From NCBI GenBank assembly GCA_003342815.1, contig PTEX01000006.1, positions 3,762,427 through 3,826,426 on the forward strand: a DNA stretch of 64,000 nt, read 5' to 3'. The DNA is from Eudromia elegans (taxonomy: Eukaryota; Chordata; Aves; Tinamiformes; Tinamidae). Under the pieces are notes generated by a model, which saw only the letters and a list, made by a program, of their open reading frames with translations, did not search any database and was not told where the DNA came from. Shown one piece after another: positions 55,401 to 64,000 of this stretch; within the stretch, counting starts at the first letter, position 1, and the number at the start of each line of letters is the position of its first letter. Both the position numbers and the translations under genes were made by a program.

Positions 55401-55453
55401 CACCGCCTCCCCCGGCGAGAGGAGCTCGGCCCGCGCGCAGCCGCCCCGCGCAG
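55400..55453 (+). other. SETD3: SETD3 non-coding first exon (predicted)
   Basis: GC-rich sequence ends CCGCGCAG/GTAACG, a good donor at 55454. No ATG-started SETD3 reading frame is present, as expected if translation starts in exon 2. SETD3 is the actin histidine-73 methyltransferase. The name rests on the CCDC85C-CCNK-SETD3 order known in human and on the head-to-head arrangement, not on coding sequence. The 5' limit is a guess. Confidence 0.45.
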
Positions 55454-57163
55454 GTAACGCGGCGCCCGCGGCCCGGCCCGGCGCTCCCCGCGGGGTCTCG
55501 CCCCGCCACGGCCCCCGCCGCCACCTCCCCTTCCTGGGAGCGCGCGGCTCTTTCTGGGCCTCGCCGCCCCCCCCTCACCGCCGCGCGGCCGTCACGGCGC
55601 TGACCCCGGGCGTCCCCTCCCACCGCGGGCGGCCGTTACGGGGCCGCTACGCGACCGTTACGCGCGCGCCGCATGCCCCGACCCGCCCCCCGCTCGTCAT
55701 CCCGCTGCCCTCGGCTGTGCGTGGGTTTCCTTCGCCACTAGGAAAGCAGAGTGAAACGAAAGGTTTAAAACTGCTTTCTCCGTGGTGTAATTCTTTTTTG
55801 TTTTATTTGATTTTTTTTTGCTTTATTTTGTTTTAAATATCTATATGTGACACATTTTGAATACTCCTTCAGCTTTTCAAAGAGCCTTCCATAGCTCCAG
55901 TCCTCAGGATTTGGCTCCATAGCGTTTCTGCTGGTATGTGATTCTCCGGGGCCTTTCCATGGTAGTGAAAGTGCTCTGGCTTGTTCCTTCTTCTCATGCA
56001 GTCCATAACCTGCTGTTAATATTGGGTTTAACCGAACAAGGGGAAAGGTGGCTTTTAAAATTAGAATACGTGCTTTGCATTTAAGTAAAGTGTAATTTAA
56101 ACTGCTTATCTACAAGGAAATTATTCCTGCAACAGCCTAAGTGTTGCAACCTCTCTGAATTGTTGCTGAAAGGAAATTTTCAGTGAAATTGCTCTTGGGC
56201 TCCCTTTGCTGCTCAGAGCAGAGTTTGTAGAGCAGCTTCAGCTGAGTTTGTGCTTTGCATGTGCCTCTAATTCTCAGCAACTTCCTAACTTCTACATTAG
56301 AGTGGCAGTTCTAAATACAGAATTTTGGAACTAGTGTAGGTAAGAAAACAACTGTATTCTTCTACATGTCTGGTAAGGTATGAAATAAGGAGCAGATGTA
56401 GCAGTTATTGGAGAGACTAGCAAAATCATGGTAGGAGGGTGGTAATTTTTGCCTAATTAGGTTATTTAGTGCTATGGTAGAGACTCAAGCATGATAGCTC
56501 TAATTGAAGTTTCAGTTATGTTTAGTTAGCTGGATTAAGTATGTGTTGAAATAAAATCTGAAAAGGCATTCTTGTCCTAGCATGCCTGGATATAGAGCTG
56601 GGATCCAGGCAGGAGAGAAGCCCAAGCCCTGAAATAATTTGTAATCTCCACATTAATGTTTCCAGTTAGTGGTGATCTGAGCTGTATGCTGAAGTTCAAT
56701 CAGAAATTTTTTGATAGGCTTGTAATTGTGGTATTGTATTTGACATACTGTGTTGTATTTTTAAGCTACTGCAGGTTGAAAAGCAAGGATCTTAATGGTA
56801 TTGTTATTATAATTGATAAAATGAACCTGGATATAATACTTTATCATAATGATAGTGATCATATAGTTAAACTAATATAATGGGTGTTTCTCAGAAAATG
56901 AGTGTTTAGAAATTGTTGGTCTGAGGTTATTGGAGATACCAGAGGATCTGCATTTTTGCTGCCAGAACGTTGTAATGTTCAGCACTTTGTAAATAAAGTG
57001 AGATAGGACGTGCCGTGGTGCCAGTGTGTTAAGCAACAAGTGCTTTGTAGTACTGGGCCCTTATTCCTTCTGTCTTTGTTCTAATGCCTGACCCAGGGTG
57101 AACTGCTGATCCTCAGGTAGGAGTTCTAGGTATATGAAGTGCTAGTTATATAAAGACCATATT

Positions 57164-57187
57164 AAAAAAAAAAAATAAAAAAAAAAA
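57164..57187. repeat. A-rich simple repeat
   Basis: Twenty-four bases that are all A except one T. No retro-insertion body was recognised beside it. Confidence 0.8.
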
Positions 57188-59989
57188 TCAATGCACTAAT
57201 CTTCATCTTTTATCCTCGAAAGAAAGGAATTAAAAACCTTTCAGAATCCTCAGGAAGAGCTACGTTCAAATGTGGAAAGGAAAAGAGTAGGGTGACAAGG
57301 TGGAATTTGGTCTGCTTGCTTATTGTGGGTTTCTTTTTTGTTTTGTTTTTCAGAATAAGTATTTTTGCTCTTCAGATTAAAGAATTCTCTGAGGAGCCAA
57401 TCTGTAGGGGAGATGGAAAGGTTATTGATCATTGAGAGACAATCAGAATTGTGGCTTGTGCTCTAGCTAATAAGTTGTCTTCACTTGAGGATCAGCAGGA
57501 TGTTTGCAGCAGAAAGCATTTCTCCTGTCTCCAACCGTAAGATTTAGTAAGAGCAGGGAAAAGAAAACAATATTTTTAGATATAATATCTTCAGTATTGG
57601 CAAACTGATAAGTGATAGTAATTATTGCTGTTAACTGAAATACATAAGCTTGTCTTGGAGATTTAGCCTTTATGTCTTGCCACTCTTTGCACCTTTTGAG
57701 TTTTGTCCTGCTTTCAATTTAATAGTTTCATGCAAGCAGTTTATACTTTGTATGAAGCAGTTCCATTTTTGGTCTTTAGGCAGGTTCAATTGAAGTTAAA
57801 GAAATAACGTCAAATTCTCTACTGAGAGCACTTCCTACTTTTTAGTAGTTCTAAAAGTGTTTTGAAGCATAGCATGTCAGAATATTGACAAGACAGTGTT
57901 CTTTGAGTCTAATTTTAAGGCTCAGTGTTTTTGCAGGTTGCTTCCTGATAATTGGTTGAATTTGATAAAATCAATAGAATTTTATAAATTGATCAAGTGA
58001 ATATTTAATTTTAGTAACTAGTTTTGGCATTACACTGCAGCAGGGTTCTCTCAGTATCTGAGTAATATTTATATACCATTGATTTTCCTTAAGCTAATAA
58101 CAAAGCAAATTATTTTTTTTTTCCAGAGTGGTTACATACAGCGGTTATGTTAACTTCTCATTTTTCAAGTGCTTTTATATTTTGCAGTAATGTTAGTGAG
58201 CCTATGATGGTACAGATTTTCATAGCAAACAAGGGATTATGAATTTAATTCTGTCTGTCCTTTGCCAGCTGACTTATTAGAGGCACTTTAGCTGCCTGGA
58301 TCTAGTTTCAGAGGTTTAATATGTCTTAAGCAAAAATAAAATGTAAATTATGTGAAAGGACCAGTCAAATCTATAACTAAACTACATTACAAGTTATTAT
58401 TAGTGCTAAAATGCTCTATTATGGTGGTGTTGGTGGATTTGCAGCTGGACTATGAAGAAGTTTTTAGTGCAGTAATTAAACAAGTTCAGTGCCCGGGTGC
58501 TTTAACATTACTTTACATTCTTGCTCTTGTCCTTCCTCTGCCATAACCTTCTTTGCTCCCTTTTTCTGTTTTTAGCTCCTCTGTCCTACATTGGCTCTTG
58601 CCTGCATCTCTCCACCAACTGACGATTTCAGTTGTTCTGTCCCTGTATGTCCTTTACTCTCTTCCCACACTGTTCAGCATTTCTGCTCATCTTTCTATAC
58701 CTTACTGCTTGGAGGGCTGAAGAAGTGGCATTAAAATCTTCATTTTGGGATCCGTTGTGCTAGAGCAGAGTACCTGTCAGATGCAGGAAAAATTTCACAT
58801 CATCTTCTCTTGAAATGTCCTGAGATGTGAGTGACTTTGAGCTTGATTTTACCTCCTGTGAATATTTGGGAGCGGGTATTTAGGTGCCTCAAAGCTGGCC
58901 AGTCTAGGTGAGAGTGTTATATGGCAAAGGTAAAGTTTCTGAGCCTACAGCTGCTGATACCCTAATAAGAACTAAAATAGAATATAACTTCTCATTTGGT
59001 TCTTCTGCATTTCTATAAATGCTTCTACATTGCTTCTCTTTCTACAAATCGTACAGGAGGTTTTCTTTGAGCCTACAGTAAAGGCTGTGAAATGCACAGT
59101 CTGACGGATGAGAATGCACTTCCTGTTAGGTTTTACTCTCGGCTGCCTTCTTGGTATTTCTGCAGGACCTCTGCTGGGAGCGACTGAACAACTGTGCTGA
59201 GCTGCCGTGGCTCTCAGCCAGCACGTTAATGTAGGCCAAAACTGTCTGTGTAGCTGGAGATGGACTGTAAGTGTACCAGTTATAATTAGCTGCTTTGCAG
59301 TTGTTTCTGTTAAGGTGCCAGCAGCCTGCACCTGAGAGGAGGACAATGCCTCACTGGGGCTCTTGTGCTAGAGCTTGGATTCTTTTAGGGTATGTTTTAG
59401 GGTATGATAGTATTAGAATTATGCAACTCCTAACACAACTAAATCTTCCAAGCATTGCATGTATTTATTATTAAGCAGTTAATAGAATTGGAATTCTGAA
59501 AGGTAGTTTTGCAGATTTCCCTGCAGATAACTCAAGTTATGTTTGTGAATGTATGTGAGCACATATATCAATGTATAGAAATGTTAACTTGGAGAGATGT
59601 TTGTATTGCTCCCTTGATTTAGTTTGTCTATTCAAAGGGGTTTTTTGGGTTTTTTTTTTTTTAATTAGAGAAATTTTTTTTTACAGTCAGCAAGTAAAGT
59701 TCCTAACCTATGAACCATAAAATGTCAGAAGCTGGTGAACAACTGGAAGAAGGAAAAAAGTCATGTGAAATCTCACTTTTAAGAAAGATAGTACCACTGA
59801 AAATGGTCTAAGATTCTTCTCTTTTATGATTAAGATATTTGGTTAAAATATAATAGAGAAATACTGTATTTGCAGACTGAGCATTCCAAACACTCACGAG
59901 AAGGATGCATAGTCTAGGAGATGGTAGATAAAATACTGTCTGTTCTTATAGGCACAAAGATGGACTCCTTAGTTGTCTGAAGGGGTGTT

Positions 59990-61830
59990 CCTAAAGCTAG
60001 GAGGTCTTGCAAAATGGCTGGGTTTGGAGATTGCCAAGTCCAACCCCTCCTGAAAGGAGACTGCTCAGGACCTTGTCCAGTTGTGTTTTAATATCTGCAA
60101 GTATATAGACTACACACTTTGTATGGTGACCTGTTTCAGTGGTCAATTATCTACATAGTAAGTTTTTTTTCATGGGTAGGTAAAATTTTATGTGTATCAT
60201 TTGTGCCTGTTGCCCACTGTGAGAACCCCTGTTTGTCTCTTTACTCTCTCTCATGCTGCTTTCCCCACTACCTCCCTTCAGGTGTTTAGACACATTGGTA
60301 ATATCCTCATGAACCTTTTCTTCCTCAGGCTGTGAAATCCCAGTTTTCTTAGCCTCTCCCTGCATGACAGATGTTCCAATCCCTTAATCATCTTTGTGGC
60401 TCTTCACTAGATCTTTTCTCTTATCTCCGTGCCTTCCTCGCGCCGGGGAGTTCAGAACTGGCCAGGGCACTCCTGGTGTGGTCTCGCCAGTGCTGAGTAG
60501 TCATGAATAATTCAGCCCACTGTCAACATGTTTACTGTTGCAGCCAGAGAGGCTGTTGGCCACCTTTGCCACAAGGATACTCTGCTAGCTTTTGTTCAAC
60601 TCTTTGTCCCTTAGGACCCCCACGACCTTCATCCACCAAATCCTTCTCTGCAAAGCAGCCTTTCAGCTTGCTGGCCCCTGCTGTGTGCTGCTGTGGAAGG
60701 TTATATCCCTCCTTGTGCAGCTCCTTCCATTTCCTTTTGAACTTCATGATATTCCTGTCTGACCACTTCTCTGGCCTGTTAGGGTCCCTCTGAATGGCAG
60801 CACAGCTATGTGCACCACTTGTCACCATTTTGTATCCTTTGCCGGTTTGCGGAGGATTCACTCTGACTCCTCGCTCAGGACATGAATGATCTGCAGCAGC
60901 ATTGGCCTCAGAATTTGCCCCTGGGATTACCTTGCTGAAGACTGGCCTGCAGCTTCATACTGCTGCTTGCAATTTCTTAGGTCTGGCAGTTCAGCCAGTT
61001 ATTGTTCTTGCACCAGTGTCTGTATTCCTAATCTGTGTTTCATCAGTTGATCTGAGGATGCAATGGGAGTTGATGGCAAAAGTCACTAAAGTCAAGGTAA
61101 TCAACATGCGTGGCTCTGTACCTGTCCCCTGGGCAACCTCCTCATCTTCTAAAGCTGTCAGGTTGCTTAGGTGTGATTTCCACTCCTACTGAATAATTCC
61201 AGTCACCTTTTTGCCTTCTCTCTGGAGATTTCTGGGATCATTTGCTCCAGCACCTTCCCACAGACTGAAATGAGGCTGACTGGTCTGTAGTTCTCCAGAT
61301 GCTCCTTTTTGCCTCCTTCAAGATAGGAGTGACACTCGCTTTCTTTCAGTGCTCGAGAACCTTGCCCAGCTGCCACAGCCTTTCAAAGACAGAGACCTTG
61401 AGGTTGACATGGCTGAGCTCACTTGGATGGATCCATCCAGTCATTCTGGATTGTGTGTACACAATTTTTTTAGGCAAATTCTTTTCCACTGGACATAAGT
61501 CTTCCATGCTGTGCATGTTTTTCACATGGTCTTTGGCATGTAGGATTCCTGAGGGCAGGTGTTTTCAGTCAAGAGCTTGTAATATATTAAAAACCTCAGC
61601 CTTTAGTCCTTGCTAAGAAGCTCTCCTTTGCTGTTCAGCAGCAAGCTTGTGCTTTTGCTAGTCTTGCTTTTGTTGCTGTTGCACCTGAGGGAGCTTATCT
61701 TGTTGCCTTGCACATCCCTTGCCAGGTTCAACTCTGGATGGGCTTTGACTCTTCTACTGCCTCCTTCCCTGCCATGTGTGCACAATGTCTCTATAGCCTT
61801 CCTGCTTCCAGCTCTTCTGGATATGTTTTA
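59990..61830 (-). mobile_element. degraded CR1 LINE (RT region to 3' end)
   Basis: The complement of the CR1 consensus can be followed along the + strand. Recognisable words include CAAGTCCAACCCCTCCTGAA (60,038), CAGGACCTTGTCCAG, CCCTTCAGGTGTTTAGACAC, CCAATCCCTTAATCATCTT, TCGCCAGTGCTGAGTAG, GAACTTCATGA, GGTCCCTCTGAATGGCAGCA (60,783), TTCAGCCAGTTA, AAAGTCAAGGTAATCAACAT, GAGGCTGACTGGTCTGTAGT (61,272) and CACATCCCTTGCCAGGTTCA. The element lies 3' end first, so it is on the - strand. Many substitutions and gaps break the reverse-transcriptase frame. The terminal 8-bp repeats were not found. Confidence 0.85.
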
Positions 61831-64000
61831 ATGTTTGAGTTTAATAGGAGTTTCTTTTTCATAAATTCAGACCTCCAAATAAAAATAAAAAATGAAGCAT
61901 CAAATGTTTAGACAAGGGTCTTTGTCCTACTAATGTTCAAAAGTGAAAGCATTCTATTTAGAGGTGTGGTTGATTTGACATTATATTCTTCTACCTACTA
62001 TATGCCAATATAGTCTTCCATTGACTATTGTCAGAGTGAAATAGTTTGATATCAGTATGTGTACAAAGTTGTTCTTTAAAAAACAGTAACAATATGTTTA
62101 TATCTTAGTTTTGGAGGGAGTCTTATGCCTGTTTAAAAGTTAGTTCATTAAGTGCTGCCAGTTGAGTCCTTTCTGTAAGCATTTTTAAGGTCTGCATTTT
62201 CTTTTCCATTGAACATGCTAGTAGGAAGTATCTACAACTCGGTTTACATCCTTTTATATAAACAAATCTATCTTCTCAAGATAAGCTCACTGTGTTCTGG
62301 GTCAATGTTCTACTGCCCTGTGCAGGAGCTGTGGCTTCTCTGGGAGCTTCCAGAGGGCAGGGAATGGAACTGCTGATTCTCAGGGGCTTGATGAGACTGA
62401 GACACTTCAGCAGGCTGTCCTTGGCACCAACTTCCCTGAACCAGCACAATTTTGTCTCACTTCTGCTTCCCACTCAGAAGGAAACACTGGGTTTTGGTAT
62501 TAATGGCTGGAGACAGTTGTGCAGGTATTTATCATCTTGCAGTTGGATGACCTTCACTTTGGGAGCCATACCTTCTCTAGAAAAAGCGTGTCTCAGCAGG
62601 AAGTTTCATGATTTCCAGTCTTCCACATTCCCTCTCTGCTTCTCCAGAGGAATTCTGCTTCTGGAATATTGCTTTTAGACTTGGAAAAGTAGCCCAGCTT
62701 GCTCCAAGCTGGTGGAGGAGGAGAAAGCCTGTCTGCTTTGGATGGCCAGCAACAACATTTTGTCTTGCGCTTTCCTGTCCAGAGTTGCTACTGATGGCAT
62801 GTTAATCCGCTAACTCCTCTTAAAATAGAGGTGCCTCTTTTCCCTCTGGAGTTTGCCTCCACCTGATTCTGTCAGTCATGGGCAAATGAAGCTGATTCTC
62901 ATTCCAGCTGGAGAGGTTTTATTTGGTAGTGCACTGAAGAAGCTGATATCAATATTGTAAAGCTTGGAAAGTTGCAGAAAAAGACTTGGATTTTCATGGA
63001 CAGTCAGATTTGGATTGGTGTCTATTCTCTATTCCTCTTTCCAGAAGTCAGTATTTAACAATTACTTCTTAACTTGCTTCTACCTCATTTTTGGAAACAG
63101 TATGGTGAGGTCTGGAAGGGTTCATGAAATTCCATTTTTTCCATTTCACTGACCTAGTCAAAAAAAAAGATATTCCAGCTTTCAAGACAATGACAGATAC
63201 TGTTTCGACAGATTCTGTCTTGTCACTGTAGGATGCTTGGTATGTACAACCTGTTCCTCTGGCTTGTTACATCTTTGAATGGATGCCTGAATGTGAGAAA
63301 CTGTCTCATGGTACTTTGAGTATGGGCATTGGAAAGACTAAAATGTTACAATAACTTCCTAATGTGATAGCTGCTTACTTTATTTTAGTGTCTCAGTCTC
63401 TGTAAATCTGCTGGAGGTAGGAGTACAATTTTTTTTGCCCTTTTTAATGATGGTACATGCAGCTGAACATTATTCTGTGTGCGCTAACAAACTGAGGTCA
63501 CAGTGCTTGAAGATTGCAAGTTTAATGCAGTAAGGTAACTTTTTCCCCACCATTATTTCACTCTTTCACATTTAACACAAAAATGCTTTGAAACTTAGAG
63601 GAACATTTTTGCTTTTGAAAAAACACAGCTTTTCTTTTTTCCCATCCTTTCTACTCTTCAGATATCTCTCAGGAATGTCAGATCAGGTTAATAATAGGAA
63701 CTTGCTTTGAGCAAATTTCTGCAGATTTTTACCCTGACAGTATATGACACTTTGTCCTAAGGCACAAGACTTGACCACTCTTGCTTTGGAAAGTGCTGCT
63801 GCTCCCAGAATGCATCTTTTTCTAGTGGATAGAAATATTGCTGTGGGTGATACTGGGGTCATATGTTGGGAACTGCTCATGAATGATATAGTCATTACCT
63901 GGGTTTGTGTTCAGTTCTGTCCTTTATATGCACTTTAAAGGGAGAATCCTTTGGTCCTTTCCATCATTATCCTGACTGAGATGTCCTTTTTTGATTTAGG

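Larger units (their letters stand above)
55454..64000 (+). other. SETD3: SETD3 intron 1 (continues past the window)
   Basis: No segment encoding the SETD3 N-terminus (MGKKSRVKTQ region) was found. The first 250 bp are CpG-rich, then the sequence turns AT-rich. It contains an A-rich run (57164-57187), a T-rich stretch near 59,640-59,690 and a decayed CR1 (59,990-61,830). From 61,830 to the end nothing was recognised apart from an acceptor-like TTTTTTGATTTAG at the very end. Confidence 0.6.

Overview
The window is vertebrate nuclear DNA, most likely from a bird. It has split genes with GT-AG introns, only CR1-type retrotransposon remains, no mammalian SINEs, and moderately GC-rich introns. The gene order CCDC85C, CCNK, SETD3 is the one I know from human 14q32.2. 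No bacterial genes, CRISPR arrays or defence systems are present.

Left part (1 to about 37,835, + strand): the 3' half of CCDC85C. Four coding exons (12147-12251, 26681-26776, 32280-32378, 34066-34155) give the last 129 residues in one open frame. A long 3' UTR of about 3.7 kb follows and ends at two AATAAA signals (37791 and 37812). The first 12 kb is intron; the large 5' coding exon lies outside the window.

Middle (about 37,910 to 54,960, - strand): all of CCNK (cyclin K, partner of CDK12/CDK13). Ten coding exons were placed by matching the protein and checking splice sites and phase. The protein is about 587 residues, but 183 Ns interrupt the proline-rich last exon and leave it one base out of frame. 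CCNK and CCDC85C are convergent, with poly(A) signals only about 110 bp apart. The first CCNK coding intron carries textbook minor-spliceosome (U12) signals at both ends.

Right part (about 54,960 to 64,000): a CpG-rich divergent promoter with six CCAAT boxes separates CCNK from a + strand transcript whose likely non-coding first exon ends at 55453. By synteny this is SETD3 (actin His73 methyltransferase). Only its first intron is seen, with a decayed CR1 on the - strand at about 59,990-61,830.

Most other open frames are chance frames in introns. The points most worth a second look are the U12 intron, the divergent promoter, the tail-to-tail gene ends, the frame-breaking gap, a 224-codon antisense ORF inside a CCDC85C intron (4860-5534), and an ancient CR1 in a CCNK intron.
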